A DNA stretch of 64,000 bases from Tyzzerella sp. An114. GTDB lineage: Bacteria; Bacillota; Clostridia; Lachnospirales; Anaerotignaceae. Position 1 is the first letter of the stretch. Each line of letters opens with the position of its first letter. The DNA lies in the NCBI RefSeq assembly GCF_002161055.1, contig NZ_NFLT01000002.1, forward strand, positions 240,695 to 304,694. Reading direction: 5' to 3'. Both the position numbers and the translations under genes were made by a program. The notes below the pieces were generated by a model. That model did no database searches. It was not told the DNA's origin and worked only from the letters and a program-made list of their open reading frames with translations. Positions 16,796 through 27,900 of the stretch are shown one piece after another.

Positions 16796-16851
16796 TTGAT
16801 AATGGTATTTTAAACTTAAAATATAAGAAAGAGAAAGGAAAGGGATTATTT

Positions 16852-17505
16852 ATGAAGTTTTTTGTTGACACAGCTAAAGTAGAGGATATTAGAAAAGCCA
16901 ATGATATGGGAGTAATATGTGGTGTTACTACAAACCCTTCACTTATTGCAAAAGAAGGTAGAGATTTTGAGGAAGTAATAAGAGAAATCACAACAATAGT
17001 AGACGGACCTATAAGCGGTGAGGTTAAAGCTACAACTGTTGATGCTGAAGGTATGATTAAAGAAGGTAGAGCTATTGCAGCAATACACCCTAACATGGTT
17101 GTAAAAATCCCTATGACAGTTGAAGGATTAAAAGCTGTAAAAGTTCTCTCAAAAGAAGGAATTAAAACAAACGTTACACTTATATTCAGTGCAAACCAGG
17201 CATTACTTGCAGCAAGAGCTGGAGCAACTTATGTATCTCCTTTCCTTGGAAGACTTGATGATATTTCTGAAAATGGAGCAGATTTAATCCGTACAATAGC
17301 TGAAATGTTTAGTGTAGCAGGAATTGAAACAGAAATAATCGCAGCAAGTGTTAGACACCCAATCCATGTAATGGAGTGTGCATTAGCAGGTGCAGACATT
17401 GCAACAGTTCCATATGCAGTTATTGAACAGATGACAAAACACCCATTAACAGATGCAGGCATTCTCAAATTCCAGGCAGACTACAAAGCAGTTTTTGGAG
17501 AATAA
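16852..17505 (+). CDS. Transaldolase / fructose-6-phosphate aldolase family
   Basis: 217 residues, the short TalC/FSA form. [36 protein letters not shown] is the N-terminal signature; the Schiff-base lysine is in [18 protein letters not shown] (about residue 84), followed by [33 protein letters not shown] and [13 protein letters not shown]. In Firmicutes most such proteins are true transaldolases, moving a dihydroxyacetone unit between sugar phosphates. Beside rpe and transketolase it completes the non-oxidative pentose phosphate set. A second paralogue is at 30321-30998. Confidence 0.92.
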   Translation: MKFFVDTAKVEDIRKANDMGVICGVTTNPSLIAKEGRDFEEVIREITTIVDGPISGEVKATTVDAEGMIKEGRAIAAIHPNMVVKIPMTVEGLKAVKVLSKEGIKTNVTLIFSANQALLAARAGATYVSPFLGRLDDISENGADLIRTIAEMFSVAGIETEIIAASVRHPIHVMECALAGADIATVPYAVIEQMTKHPLTDAGILKFQADYKAVFGE

Positions 17506-17543
17506 TAAATTGATTGTATTATAACTTTTTTTGGGAGGTTATT

Positions 17544-18368
17544 ATGGACAAAACAGAATTAAAAAAGATAGCAAATAAAGTTCGTAAAGACGCTTTAACA
17601 GCTGTTTATTGTGCAAAATCAGGACATCCAGGCGGTTCACTTTCAGCAGCTGACATATATACATATCTTTACTTTGAAGAAATGAATATTGACCCTGAAA
17701 ATCCTAAAAAAGCAGATAGAGACCGTTTTGTTCTCTCAAAAGGACATACAGCTCCTGGATATTATGCAGCTCTTGCAAACAGAGGATTTTTCCCAGTAGA
17801 AGATTTAAAAACACTTCGTCATGTAGGTTCATATCTTCAGGGACATCCAGATATGAAACATATACCTGGCGTAGATATGTCAAGTGGTTCTCTTGGACAG
17901 GGAATTTCAGCGGCTGTTGGAATGGCTATATCAGCTAAACTTTCAAATGAAAGTTACAGAGTATACACACTTTTAGGAGACGGTGAAATTCAGGAAGGAC
18001 AAGTTTGGGAAGCAGCTATGCTTGCAGGACACAGAAAACTTGATAATCTTGTTGTTATAGTTGACAATAACGGTCTTCAGATTGACGGTAAAATTGAGGA
18101 TGTAAACTCTCCATATCCTATTGACAAGAAATTTGAAGCATTCAATTTCCATGTTATAAATATAAATGGTCATGATTTTGACGATTTAAAGAAAGCCTTT
18201 GATGAGGCAAAAAACACAAAAGGACAGCCAACAGCTATTATTGCTAAGACAGTAAAAGGAAAAGGAGTTTCATTCATGGAGGATAAAGCTTCATGGCATG
18301 GAGCAGCACCTAACGCTGAACAGTATGAAATAGGAATGGCAGACCTTGAGAAGGAGGGGGCTTTATAA
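17544..18368 (+). CDS. tktN: Transketolase, N-terminal subunit
   Basis: 274 residues, the thiamine-diphosphate pyrophosphate-binding half of transketolase. SGHPGGSLSAADIYTYLYF, VLSKGHTAPGYYAALANRGFF, GSLGQGISAAVGMA, and the TPP motif GDGEIQEGQVWEAAMLAGHRKLDNLVVIVDNN are all visible, ending with TVKGKGVSFMEDKASWHGAAPN. Split transketolases are common in clostridia. The start at 17544 has GGGAGG upstream. It shares a TAATG stop/start overlap with the C-terminal subunit gene, indicating coupled translation in equal amounts. Confidence 0.95.
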   Translation: MDKTELKKIANKVRKDALTAVYCAKSGHPGGSLSAADIYTYLYFEEMNIDPENPKKADRDRFVLSKGHTAPGYYAALANRGFFPVEDLKTLRHVGSYLQGHPDMKHIPGVDMSSGSLGQGISAAVGMAISAKLSNESYRVYTLLGDGEIQEGQVWEAAMLAGHRKLDNLVVIVDNNGLQIDGKIEDVNSPYPIDKKFEAFNFHVININGHDFDDLKKAFDEAKNTKGQPTAIIAKTVKGKGVSFMEDKASWHGAAPNAEQYEIGMADLEKEGAL

Positions 18369-19300
18369 TGGCTGATAAAATCGCAACAAGAGAAAGTTAC
18401 GGAAATGCACTTTTAGAGCTTGGAAGAAAACACCCTGAAGTAGTTGTTCTTGATGCAGACCTTGCAGGAGCAACAAAAACAGGAATATTTTTAAAAGAGT
18501 TTCCAGAGCGTCATATAGATTGTGGTATAGCAGAATGTAATATGATAGGTGTTGCAGCAGGACTTGCAGCAACAGGGAAAGTACCTTTTGCCAGCTCCTT
18601 TGCAATGTTTGCAGCAGGACGTGCTTTTGAACAGGTCAGAAACTCAGTTGGATACCCAAAACTTAATGTAAAAATAGGAGCAACTCATGCCGGAATATCC
18701 GTAGGTGAAGACGGAGCAACACATCAGTGTAATGAAGACATAGCACTTATGAGAACAATACCTGGAATGGTTGTAATAAACCCTTCTGATGATGTTGAGG
18801 CAAAAGCAGCAGTTGAGGCAGCTTATGAACATCAGGGACCTGTATATTTAAGATTTGGCAGACTTGCAGTGCCTGTTATAAATGACAGACCAGACTATAA
18901 ATTTGAACTTGGAAAAGGTATAGTTTTAAGAGAAGGAAAAGACCTTGCAATTATAGCAACAGGACTTGAAGTAAATGAGTCTCTTATAGCAGCAGAAAAA
19001 CTTGCTGAAGAAGGAATAGAGGCAAAAGTAATTAATATACATACAATCAAACCTATTGATGAAGATTTAATTGTAGAAGCAGCAAAAGAATGTGGAAAAG
19101 TTGTTACAGTTGAGGAGCACTCAGTAATAGGAGGACTTGGAAGTGCTGTATGTGATGTATTATCAGCAAAATGCCCAGTTCCAGTATGTAAAATAGGTGT
19201 TCAGGACACATTTGGTGAGTCTGGACCAGCTGTTGAGCTTATCAAGAAATATGGTCTTGACAGTGAAGGAATTTACAATTCTATCAAAAAATTTATTTAA
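18368..19300 (+). CDS. tktC: Transketolase, C-terminal subunit
   Basis: 310 residues, the pyrimidine-binding and C-terminal domains of transketolase. ATRESYGNALLELGRKHPEVVVLDADLAGATKT, FPERHIDCGIAECNMIGVAAGLAATG, ATHAGISVGEDGATHQCNEDIALMRTIPGMVVINPSD and VEEHSVIGGLGSAVCDVLS are typical; the Glu in the IAECNM motif activates thiamine diphosphate. With the N-terminal subunit it transfers two-carbon units from D-xylulose 5-P. It is the last gene of the ula/pentose-phosphate cluster. Confidence 0.95.
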   Translation: MADKIATRESYGNALLELGRKHPEVVVLDADLAGATKTGIFLKEFPERHIDCGIAECNMIGVAAGLAATGKVPFASSFAMFAAGRAFEQVRNSVGYPKLNVKIGATHAGISVGEDGATHQCNEDIALMRTIPGMVVINPSDDVEAKAAVEAAYEHQGPVYLRFGRLAVPVINDRPDYKFELGKGIVLREGKDLAIIATGLEVNESLIAAEKLAEEGIEAKVINIHTIKPIDEDLIVEAAKECGKVVTVEEHSVIGGLGSAVCDVLSAKCPVPVCKIGVQDTFGESGPAVELIKKYGLDSEGIYNSIKKFI

Positions 19301-19506
19301 TAGTAATTTATTTACAAAAAACCTTTCTATTGATATAATGAATAAAAAATACAAAAAATAAGAATAAAAAAATACCTTGCAATTTAAAGTATTAATTTTT
19401 TAATACATAAACAAACAACAAACATACTCTTTGTGATAATTTTTTAAAATCTTTCGGTTTATATAATATTTTAATGGTTTTAATTGGTTTATAAAAAATA
19501 AAGTTT

Positions 19507-19536
19507 AAAGGGCTGTTATTTATAACAGCCCTTTTT
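19507..19536 (+). terminator. Terminator after the ula cluster
   Basis: AAAGGGCTGTTA pairs perfectly with TAACAGCCCTTT around a 4-base loop and is followed by T. It lies 200 bases past tktC and only about 16 bases before the next ATG, so it could also attenuate the HAD gene. The DNA from 19301 to 19506 is AT-rich with nothing I can name. Confidence 0.8.
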
Positions 19537-19552
19537 GGTATTGGAGGGAATT

Positions 19553-20257
19553 ATGAGTAATAATATTGCTATATTTTTTGATGTTGATGATACACTTTAC
19601 AATCAAAGAGAACCTTTTGAAAAAGCCTTTGAAACTGTTTTTGGTCATATAAAAAATGTTGATATTAATAAACTTTATTCAGATAGACATAAATACAGTG
19701 ATGAGGTTTTTGAAAAATCCTGTAAGGGCGAAATAACAATGGAGGAGATGTATATATATAGAATTTCAAAGGCTTTTGAAGCACAAGGTATAAAAGTATC
19801 TGATAAATCTGCTCTTGATTTTCAATATGAATATAGTAAAAATCAGAACAATATAAAAATAAGTGATACAATTAAAAATATACTTGATTTTTGTTGTAGT
19901 AAAAATATTAATATTGGAATTATAACAAATGGTCTTACAAAACATCAGAAAAATAAAATAAAAAATTTAGGTCTTTATAAATGGATAGAGGACAAAAATA
20001 TTTTTATTTCTGAGGATGTAGGTTTTGCAAAGCCTGATAAATCTATTTTTAAAGCGGCGGAAAAAGCCTTTTTATCAAAAGATATATATTATGTGGGAGA
20101 CTCTTTTAAAAATGATATAGAGGGCGGATATAATGCCGGTTGGAAAACAGTATGGCTTAACAAAAGAAATTATGTTGTTGAAAGTCATATAAAGGCTGAT
20201 TATTGTGCTAAAAATGAAGAAGAACTTTTTGAAATTATAAAAAATATATGTATTTGA
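19553..20257 (+). CDS. HAD-superfamily hydrolase (YjjG-like phosphatase)
   Basis: 234 residues from the ATG at 19553 (GGAGGGA upstream; an in-frame start at 19535 lies inside the terminator stem). HAD motifs: FFDVDDTLYNQ (nucleophile Asp), IGIITNGLTKHQ, the Lys in EDVGFAKPDKSIF, and YVGDSFKNDIEGGYNAG. The cap is helical. It resembles the HAD protein at 14541-15200 in architecture, and both may be nucleotide or sugar-phosphate phosphatases of broad range. It stands alone between a terminator and the glnN promoter region. Confidence 0.87.
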   Translation: MSNNIAIFFDVDDTLYNQREPFEKAFETVFGHIKNVDINKLYSDRHKYSDEVFEKSCKGEITMEEMYIYRISKAFEAQGIKVSDKSALDFQYEYSKNQNNIKISDTIKNILDFCCSKNINIGIITNGLTKHQKNKIKNLGLYKWIEDKNIFISEDVGFAKPDKSIFKAAEKAFLSKDIYYVGDSFKNDIEGGYNAGWKTVWLNKRNYVVESHIKADYCAKNEEELFEIIKNICI

Positions 20258-20356
20258 ATTATGTAATAATATACTTTTTTAATATTAAAAATTTTAAATT
20301 TTGTTGTTTTGTTGTGTAAAAATCTAAATTTTTTAAAAAGAGTTTTAATTGCTATG

Positions 20357-20384
20357 TACAATATAGTATTAATTATATATTGTA
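20357..20384. promoter_or_regulatory. Dyad upstream of glnN
   Basis: TACAATATA (20357-20365) and TATATTGTA (20376-20384) form a perfect 9-bp inverted repeat with a 10-base gap, 140 bp before glnN in otherwise plain AT-rich DNA. It may be an operator for a nitrogen regulator. In such AT-rich sequence chance similarity is a real alternative. Confidence 0.35.
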
Positions 20385-20523
20385 TAAAAAATATATAATA
20401 ATAAAATTATTCTCTTATCGTTGCGTTGTAACAATTAAAATGATAAAATTGAAAATATTTCAAAAGTTAATAATTTCAAACTAGGGTTTAATTTTATAAA
20501 TTGAAAGGACAGTGAGGTTTTTT

Positions 20524-22632
20524 ATGTACGAAAAGGTTTCAATACCTGAAATATTCGGAATGAATGTTTTTAATGACGCAGTTATGCGTGAGAGACTTCC
20601 TAAAAAAATATACAATGAGCTTAAAAACACTATTGAAAATGGAGAAAGACTTCGTTCAGATGTTGCTGATATTGTAGCTAACGCTATGAAAGATTGGGCT
20701 ATTGAGAGAGGTGCTACTCATTATACACACTGGTTCCAGCCTATGACAGGAATTACAGCTGAAAAACATGATGCATTCCTTACTCCTATGGGTGATGGTA
20801 CTGCTATAATGGAATTCTCCGGTAAAACACTTGTTAAAGGAGAGTCTGACGCTTCTTCTTTCCCATCAGGAGGACTTCGTACAACATTTGAGGCTAGAGG
20901 ATATACAGCTTGGGACTGTACATCACCTGCATTCTTAAAAGAAGATGCTTCCGGTGTTACTCTCTGTATACCAACAGCATTCTGTTCATACACAGGAGAG
21001 GCTCTTGACAAAAAAACTCCTCTTCTTCGTTCTCTTGAAGCTATAAATTTACAGGCATTAAGAGTTTTAAGACTTTTTGGTAACACAACATCAAGAAGAA
21101 TTATTGTATCAGTAGGTGCTGAACAGGAATATTTCCTTGTTGATAGAGAGCTTTACAAACAGAGAAAAGACCTTATTTTTACAGGAAGAACACTTTTCGG
21201 TGCTAAACCTCCAAAAGGTCAGGAACTTGATGACCACTATTTTGGAAATATAAAAGAGAGAATTGCTTGTTTTATGCATGAACTTAATGTTGAACTTTGG
21301 AAACTTGGTGTTTCTGCAAAGACACAGCACAATGAAGTTGCTCCAGCACAGCATGAGCTTGCTCCTGTATATGCTGATGCTAATATAGCTACTGACCATA
21401 ATCAGCTTATTATGGAGGCTCTTAAGAGAATTGCAAGTCATCATGGTCTTGTATGTCTTCTTCATGAAAAACCTTTTGCTGGTGTAAATGGAAGTGGAAA
21501 ACATGATAACTGGTCACTCTGTACTGATGACGGACAGAACCTTTTGGACCCAGGAAAAACTCCTCACGAAAATGCACAGTTCCTTCTTTTCCTTGTTGCA
21601 GTAATAAAAGCTGTTGATGTTCATGCTGACCTTTTAAGAATGGTTGCTGCAAACCCTGGAAATGACCATAGACTTGGTGCTGCTGAAGCTCCGCCAGCTA
21701 TAATTTCAATATTCCTTGGAGACCAGCTTGAAGATATATTAAAACAGTTTGAGGCAGGTCATGTTGAAAATAGTATACAGGGAGAAAAAATGCAGATTGG
21801 CGTAAGTACACTTCCAGCTCTTAAAAAAGATGCAACAGACAGAAATAGAACTTCACCTTTTGCATTTACAGGAAATAAATTTGAATTTAGAATGGTTCCT
21901 TCTTCAATGTCAATAGCAGGACCTAACTTCTTTATAAATACAATAGTTGCTGATGTACTTAAAGAGTTTGCTGATGAACTTGAAAAAGCTGAAGATTTTA
22001 ATGCTTGTGTTCATGAACTTATCAGAAAAACTTATGTTGAGCATAAGAGAATACTTTTTGACGGTAATGGATATTCTGAAGAATGGGTTAAAGAAGCTGA
22101 AAGAAGAGGACTTCCAAACTTTAGATATATGGTAGATGCTATTCCAAGTCTTATTACAGAAAAAGCTATTGGAGTATTTACTCGTCATGGTGTTCTTTCA
22201 GATGTTGAGCTTCACTCAAGAGCGGAAATAACATATGAAGCTTATATAAATCAGATAACAATAGAAGCAAGAACTATGCTTGATATGGCTTCAAAACAGA
22301 TAAGACCAGCTGTAATGAAATACTCTGGAATGCTTGCTAATGATATAAATTCAATAATTGCAGCAGGTGGAGACCCTTCTGTTGAAAAAGAGATACTTGG
22401 AAAAGTTACAGAAAACCTTAAGGAGTTTAACAATGCTCTTAAACATCTTGCAGAAGTTACAGATAAAGCTGTTAATTTTGAGGGAGAAACAGCTGAAAAA
22501 GCTGTATACTTTAAAGATGCTGTTGCTGTTGCTATGGAAGAACTTAGAAAACCAGCAGATGAACTTGAGCTTATTGTTGACCAGAAAGTATGGCCTTTCC
22601 CAACATACGGAGAACTTTTATTTAATATATAA
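20524..22632 (+). CDS. glnN: Glutamine synthetase type III
   Basis: 702 residues, the length of GSIII and far longer than GSI. N-terminal [125 protein letters not shown] and [17 protein letters not shown] are hallmarks. It makes glutamine from glutamate, ammonia and ATP. I chose the ATG at 20524 because GTGAGG precedes it. It is monocistronic, with a strong terminator behind it, and feeds the purine genes present in this window. Confidence 0.96.
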   Translation: MYEKVSIPEIFGMNVFNDAVMRERLPKKIYNELKNTIENGERLRSDVADIVANAMKDWAIERGATHYTHWFQPMTGITAEKHDAFLTPMGDGTAIMEFSGKTLVKGESDASSFPSGGLRTTFEARGYTAWDCTSPAFLKEDASGVTLCIPTAFCSYTGEALDKKTPLLRSLEAINLQALRVLRLFGNTTSRRIIVSVGAEQEYFLVDRELYKQRKDLIFTGRTLFGAKPPKGQELDDHYFGNIKERIACFMHELNVELWKLGVSAKTQHNEVAPAQHELAPVYADANIATDHNQLIMEALKRIASHHGLVCLLHEKPFAGVNGSGKHDNWSLCTDDGQNLLDPGKTPHENAQFLLFLVAVIKAVDVHADLLRMVAANPGNDHRLGAAEAPPAIISIFLGDQLEDILKQFEAGHVENSIQGEKMQIGVSTLPALKKDATDRNRTSPFAFTGNKFEFRMVPSSMSIAGPNFFINTIVADVLKEFADELEKAEDFNACVHELIRKTYVEHKRILFDGNGYSEEWVKEAERRGLPNFRYMVDAIPSLITEKAIGVFTRHGVLSDVELHSRAEITYEAYINQITIEARTMLDMASKQIRPAVMKYSGMLANDINSIIAAGGDPSVEKEILGKVTENLKEFNNALKHLAEVTDKAVNFEGETAEKAVYFKDAVAVAMEELRKPADELELIVDQKVWPFPTYGELLFNI

Positions 22633-22639
22633 TATTTAT

Positions 22640-22675
22640 AAAAAAGATGCTTTTTTTAAAAAAGCATCTTTTTTT
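22640..22675 (+). terminator. Terminator of glnN
   Basis: AAAAAAGATGC pairs with GCATCTTTTTT; T7 and A6 runs in the middle extend the stem. A T-tract follows. Confidence 0.85.
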
Positions 22676-22794
22676 GTTGTTAAATGTTTTAATATAAAAA
22701 TTTATAAAATAATCTGTAAATAAAATACGAAGGATTATCAATCTTAAAATATGGAAAATATTGTATAATTATTTCATCAAAAGGAGGAATAAAA

Positions 22795-23145
22795 ATGCAG
22801 TTAAATTTTGATAAAGTAAATAATATACTTATTGTTTCCATAGAAGGTGAGATTGACCACCATACAGCAGAAGAAATAAGAACAAGAATAGAAGATGAAT
22901 TTTATAGTTTAAATGTTAAAAATATGATTTTTGATTTTTCAAAAGTAACATTTATGGATAGCTCAGGAATAGGAATGGTTATAGGTAGATATAAGTATGT
23001 AAAAAATTTTGGCGGAAAAGTTGTTGTTGCTAAAGTAAATGAAACTTTTGACAGAATATTTAAAATATCAGGTCTTTATAAAATTATAAAATGTTATGAA
23101 ACCCTTGATGAGGCTGTTTCTGCTATTTCGGGGGTGATAAAATGA
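22795..23145 (+). CDS. spoIIAA: Anti-sigma-F factor antagonist
   Basis: 116 residues, STAS domain. GEIDHHTAEEIRTRIEDEF and FDFSKVTFMDSSGIGMVIGRYKYVK are typical; one serine in DSSG (56-57) is the site phosphorylated by SpoIIAB. In the forespore the unphosphorylated form releases sigma-F from SpoIIAB. First gene of the canonical spoIIAA-spoIIAB-sigF operon; it overlaps the next gene by four bases. GGAGGA precedes the ATG. This shows that the organism encodes the early forespore switch. Confidence 0.96.
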   Translation: MQLNFDKVNNILIVSIEGEIDHHTAEEIRTRIEDEFYSLNVKNMIFDFSKVTFMDSSGIGMVIGRYKYVKNFGGKVVVAKVNETFDRIFKISGLYKIIKCYETLDEAVSAISGVIK

Positions 23146-23579
23146 ATTATGAAAATAAAATGAAATTGTCTTTTAATTCTGACTCAAGAAATGAGGCCTT
23201 TGCTAGAATAGCTGTATCAGCTTTTATAATGCAGCTTGACCCTACACTGAGTGATATATCAGATATTAAAACTTCTGTGTCTGAGGCTGTCACAAATGCT
23301 ATAATACATGGGTATGAGGGTAAAGAAGGTATTGTGGAGCTTTTTTGTGGTTATGTAGAAAATACAGTGTACATAGAGATTACAGATAAGGGGAAAGGCA
23401 TTGAAAACATTGAAAAAGCAAGAACACCTCTTTTTACTACAAAAATAGATGAAGAACGTTCAGGAATGGGCTTTACAGTTATGGAAACATTTATGGATAC
23501 TGTAACTGTTGAAAGTGAAAAGGGCGTGGGAACAAAAGTCACTATGACTAAAAAAATAGATAAAACCTCATCATTGTGA
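23142..23579 (+). CDS. spoIIAB: Anti-sigma-F factor, serine kinase
   Basis: 145 residues, GHKL ATPase/kinase fold. The N box reads TSVSEAVTNAIIHGYEG, the G1 region ITDKGKGIENIEKARTPLF, and the later glycine-rich SGMGFTVMETFMDTVTVES. It binds and inhibits sigma-F and phosphorylates SpoIIAA. ATGA overlap with spoIIAA indicates translational coupling; its stop lies just ahead of sigF. Confidence 0.96.
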   Translation: MNYENKMKLSFNSDSRNEAFARIAVSAFIMQLDPTLSDISDIKTSVSEAVTNAIIHGYEGKEGIVELFCGYVENTVYIEITDKGKGIENIEKARTPLFTTKIDEERSGMGFTVMETFMDTVTVESEKGVGTKVTMTKKIDKTSSL

Positions 23580-23589
23580 GGTGATTGCT

Positions 23590-24306
23590 GTGGATAAAAT
23601 TTATGAACTTATAGAACGTGCACAGCAAGGAGACAGACAAGCTAAAGAGCAGATACTTAAAGAGAATGCCGGTCTTGTATGGAGTATTGTTAGAAGATTT
23701 AGAACTAGAGGTTGTGACATGGAAGACCTTTTTCAGATTGGTTCTATTGGTCTTTTAAAATGTATTGAAAAGTTTGATATGACTTATGATGTTAAATTTT
23801 CAACATATGCAGTACCTATGATACTTGGAGAAATAAAAAGATTTCTTAGAGATGACGGAATAATAAAAGTTAGTAGACCTGTAAAAGAAACAGCTATGAA
23901 AATAAAATATGAGACAGAAGAATTTTTGAGAAAAAATGGGAGAGAACCTCAAATTTCAGAACTTTCAGAAAAAACGGGAATACCTGTTGATGATATTATT
24001 GTTGCTTTGGAGTCTTCAAGAGATGTTGAGTCAATATTTTCAACAGTTTATCAAAATGATGGAAATCCTGTATTTTTGATAGATAAATTATCAGAAGATA
24101 ATGAGGAAGATAATTTTGTTGATATAATTGCTCTTAAGGAAATACTTTGTAAACTTGAACCAAAAGAGAGAAGTATTATATTTATGAGATATTTTGAGGA
24201 TAAAACTCAAACGGAAATTTCAAAAATTCTTGGAATATCTCAGGTACAAGTATCAAGAATTGAAAAAAGAGTTTTAGAAAACATAAGAAAAAAGTTTTAT
24301 AGATAA
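23590..24306 (+). CDS. sigF: Forespore sigma factor F
   Basis: 238 residues from the GTG at 23590, which has GAGGTGA at the right distance; an in-frame GTG at 23581 overlaps that ribosome site. Region 2: ENAGLVWSIVRRF, CDMEDLFQIGSIGLLKCIEKFDMTYDVKFSTYAVPMILGEIKRFLRDDG. Region 3 and region 4: RPVKETAMKIKYETEEFL, LEPKERSIIFMRYFEDKTQTEISKILGISQVQVSRIEKRVLENIR. It directs the first forespore transcription programme. Third gene of the spoIIA operon, ended by a strong terminator. Confidence 0.96.
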   Translation: MDKIYELIERAQQGDRQAKEQILKENAGLVWSIVRRFRTRGCDMEDLFQIGSIGLLKCIEKFDMTYDVKFSTYAVPMILGEIKRFLRDDGIIKVSRPVKETAMKIKYETEEFLRKNGREPQISELSEKTGIPVDDIIVALESSRDVESIFSTVYQNDGNPVFLIDKLSEDNEEDNFVDIIALKEILCKLEPKERSIIFMRYFEDKTQTEISKILGISQVQVSRIEKRVLENIRKKFYR

Positions 24307-24310
24307 AATA

Positions 24311-24342
24311 AAAAATCTCCTGTAAAATCAGGAGATTTTTTT
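24311..24342. terminator. Terminator after sigF
   Basis: AAAAATCTCCTG pairs with CAGGAGATTTTT around a 6-base loop, with T and A runs on both sides, so it also serves the converging zinc-ribbon gene. Confidence 0.9.
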
Positions 24343-24343
24343 G

Positions 24344-24736
24344 CTATTTTATTTTACTTCCACATTTTGGACAGTATTCAAATTCAGAGTTTACAGGATA
24401 ACCACAATTAGGACATTTAAAGTTGTTATTATAGTTGTTGTAGTTATTATATCCTTCTGTATACTCATAAATAAGGTCACTGTCATCAATATCAGGATTT
24501 TCACCTTTAAGTATTTTTTGACCTATTTCGTCACTTACAGAAAATATAGCATTACAACAAGTTGATTTACAATAAAACTTTTTACCCCACTTAAAAACAG
24601 GTATAAAAAATAAACTTAGGTATGTATATACCATAAAAAATTCAATTCGACCATATTTTCCACAATTTTTGCAAATTACCATTTTTGAAAAATTCAAATC
24701 CTTAATTCCGTTGGAAATACCAAATATAAAAAACAT
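24344..24736 (-). CDS. Zinc-ribbon protein of unknown function
   Basis: 130 residues. Two cysteine pairs near the N-terminus and middle (VICKNCGKYGR and FYCKSTCCNAIFSV) and a classic C-terminal zinc ribbon, FKCPNCGYPVNSEFEYCPKCGSKI. Between them lies YGRIEFFMVYTYLSLFFIPVFKWGKKF, a hydrophobic stretch that recurs in the zinc-ribbon-15 type family of Firmicutes, followed by a low-complexity NNYNNYNNN linker. Function is not known; a membrane-associated scaffold or regulator is possible. It converges on sigF and shares its terminator. Confidence 0.75.
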   Translation of the reverse strand: MFFIFGISNGIKDLNFSKMVICKNCGKYGRIEFFMVYTYLSLFFIPVFKWGKKFYCKSTCCNAIFSVSDEIGQKILKGENPDIDDSDLIYEYTEGYNNYNNYNNNFKCPNCGYPVNSEFEYCPKCGSKIK

Positions 24737-24960
24737 TTAAAAAAATCCTCCGTAATATTTTACCAATTGTATTAATACTTTTGTTAAAATTTTTTAAATT
24801 TATAAATAACATATATAATTAATTTTATATTCAAACTCCATTATATATGTTTTACATATTTTAATTAACATGATAAAATAAAACAGTACATATTACAACA
24901 AAAAAGTTAAGTAAATTATGTTGTTCATCAAATTATATCTTATACGGAAGGGATGTATAT

Positions 24961-27900
24961 ATGGATAGTATAAAACGCCTTTATGTTGAAAAGAAAAAAG
25001 GGTGCGATGTTGAGGCAACACATCTTTTTGAAGACATAAGAGAAAATCTTAATATTGCCGGACTTTTAGGTATCAGAATACTTAATAGATATGATATTGA
25101 GGGTATTTCTGACAAAGATTATGAAAGTGCAAAAACAACAATTTTTGCAGAGGCTCCGGTTGATATTATTTATGAAGAAAAAGTTGAATTTGGCGAAGAT
25201 GAAACTGTTTTTGCAACAGAATATCTTCCAGGTCAGTATGACCAGAGAGCAGACTCTGCAATGCAGTGTGTTCAGCTTATTTCACAGGCAGAAAAGCCTA
25301 CTATTACAGTGGCAAAAGTTTTTGTTTTAAAAGGAGAACTTTCTGATGATGAAGTTTCAAGAATAAAACATTATTGTATAAACCCTGTTGATAGTAGAGA
25401 GGCTTCTCTTGAAAAACCAGAAAGTCTTAAAATGGAAATGAATTATCCTGAGGATATAAAGAGCTTTGAAGGATTTATTGATAAATCTGAAGAAGAAATC
25501 ATTGCCTTAAGAAATGAGCTTGAAACAGCTATGAGCAATGAAGACCTTATATTCTGTCAGAAATATTTCAGAGACACTGAAAAGAGAAATCCGACTGTTA
25601 CAGAAATAAGAGTTATTGATACATATTGGTCAGACCACTGTCGTCATACAACTTTCCAAACAAAAATTGATAAAGTATCTTTTGAAGATGGTTTCTATAA
25701 AGATGCTTTTGAAAAAGCTTATAATGAATATCTTGAAGAAAGAGATTATGTTTATGGAGATAAGGCTAAGGATAGAGATATAAACCTTATGGATATTGCT
25801 GTTCTTGGTATGAAAACTCTTCGTAAAAAAGGTATACTTGATAATCTCGACCAGTCAGAAGAAATTAATGCCTGCTCAATAGTTGTTCCTGTTGATGTTG
25901 ACGGAGTGACAGAAGAGTGGCTTATCATGTTCAAAAATGAAACTCACAATCACCCAACAGAAATTGAACCTTTCGGTGGTGCTGCTACATGTTTAGGTGG
26001 AGCAATTCGTGACCCACTTTCAGGACGTGCCTATGTATATCAGGCTATGCGTGTAACAGGTGCGGCAGACCCTACTGTTCCTGTTTCTGAAACAATAGAA
26101 GGTAAACTTCCACAAAGAAAAATTGTTACAGAGGCAGCTAGAGGATATAGTTCTTATGGTAACCAGATTGGTCTTGCAACAGGTCAGGTTGCAGAAGTTT
26201 ATGACCCTGGATTTGTTGCCAAGAGAATGGAAATTGGTGCTGTAATTGCAGCTGCTAAGAAAGAAAATGTTATAAGAGAAGTTCCGGCAAAAGATGACAT
26301 CATAATACTTGTAGGTGGAAGAACTGGCCGTGACGGTTGTGGCGGTGCAACAGGTTCTTCTAAAGAACATACTATTGAATCTATTGAAACTTGTGGAGCT
26401 GAAGTTCAGAAAGGTAATGCACCTACTGAAAGAAAACTTCAGAGACTTTACAGAAATCCAGAAGTTAGTAAAATGATTAAACGCTGTAATGACTTTGGTG
26501 CTGGCGGTGTTTCCGTTGCCATCGGAGAACTTGCAGACGGTCTTGTTATAAATCTTGATGCTGTTCCAAAGAAATATGAAGGTCTTGATGGAACAGAGCT
26601 TGCTATTTCAGAATCTCAGGAGAGAATGGCTGTTGTTGTAGAGAAAGAAAACGTTGACAAATTTATAAAATTTGCTAATGATGAAAATCTTGAAGCAACT
26701 CCAGTTGCTGTTGTAACAGATGACAGAAGACTTGTTATGAAATGGAGAGGAAAAGATATTGTAAATATATCAAGAGATTTCCTTGACACAAACGGTGCAA
26801 CACAGAGAACTGAAGTAGATGTAAAAATGCCTGTTAAAGGTGGATATTTCAATAATACATCTGTTGAAAAAATACTTATTGAAAATGATATAAAAGCAGC
26901 TTGGTTTGAAAACCTTAAAAATCTTAATGTTGCAAGTCAGAAAGGTCTTGTTGAGAGATTTGACTCAACTATTGGAGCAAACACTGTTCTTATGCCTTAT
27001 GGTGGTAAAAATCAGCTTACTCCTCCAGAAGCTATGGCAGCAAAAGTTCCTATGCTTACAGCTGACACAACAACTGCAACTCTTATGAGTTATGGATATA
27101 ACCCAGAAATATCAAAATGGAGTCCTTTCCATGGTGCTTCCTATGCTGTTATAGAGTCTCTTGCTAAAATAGTTGCAACAGGCGGAAATTATGAGAGTGT
27201 AAGACTTACATTCCAGGAATATTTTGAAAAACTTGGAACAGACCATGCTAAGTGGGGCAAACCTTTTGCAGCTCTTATAGGTGCATTCCAAGCACAGATG
27301 AATATGGGTACAGCTGCTATTGGTGGTAAAGACAGTATGTCTGGAACATTTATGGATTTAACTGTTCCTCCAACACTTGTTTCATTTGCTGTTGATGTTG
27401 CCAATGTTGATAATATTATATCACCTGAATTTAAAAAGGCTGGAAATAAAGTTGTATACCTTCCTGTTAAACGTGATAAATATGACCTTCCAGATTATGG
27501 TTATATCAAAGAAATGTTTAAACTTGTTTCAAGTCTTATTGAGAAAGGTATCTGTATATCAGCTCATACTGTAAGAACAGGCGGTATTGCAGAGGCTATT
27601 TCAAAAATGAGCTTTGGTAACTATATTGGTGTTGATTTAAGAGACGAAATAGAAGCAACAGAACTTTTCAAACCTGAATATGGTTCATTTGTACTTGAAC
27701 TTACAAATGCAAAAGTTATTGATTTTATGGGAATAGATGCTGTAATTCTTGGAGAGACTATACCTGAACCTGTAATAAAAGTTATGGGTGCTGAGATAGC
27801 TATCAAAGATATGGTTAATACATGGGAAAAACCACTTGAAAAAGTATTCCCAACAAAAACAAAATCAGATTTTGAGGACGCTCCAATAATAGATACATTT

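Noticed and set aside
22690..22794. A sigma-H promoter for the spoIIA operon, from AGGATTA near 22730
   Set aside because: No GAAT-type -10 lies at the expected distance, so the match was too weak to list.
24737..24960. Purine riboswitch ahead of purL
   Set aside because: The region is AT-rich and shows no conserved aptamer core or terminator.
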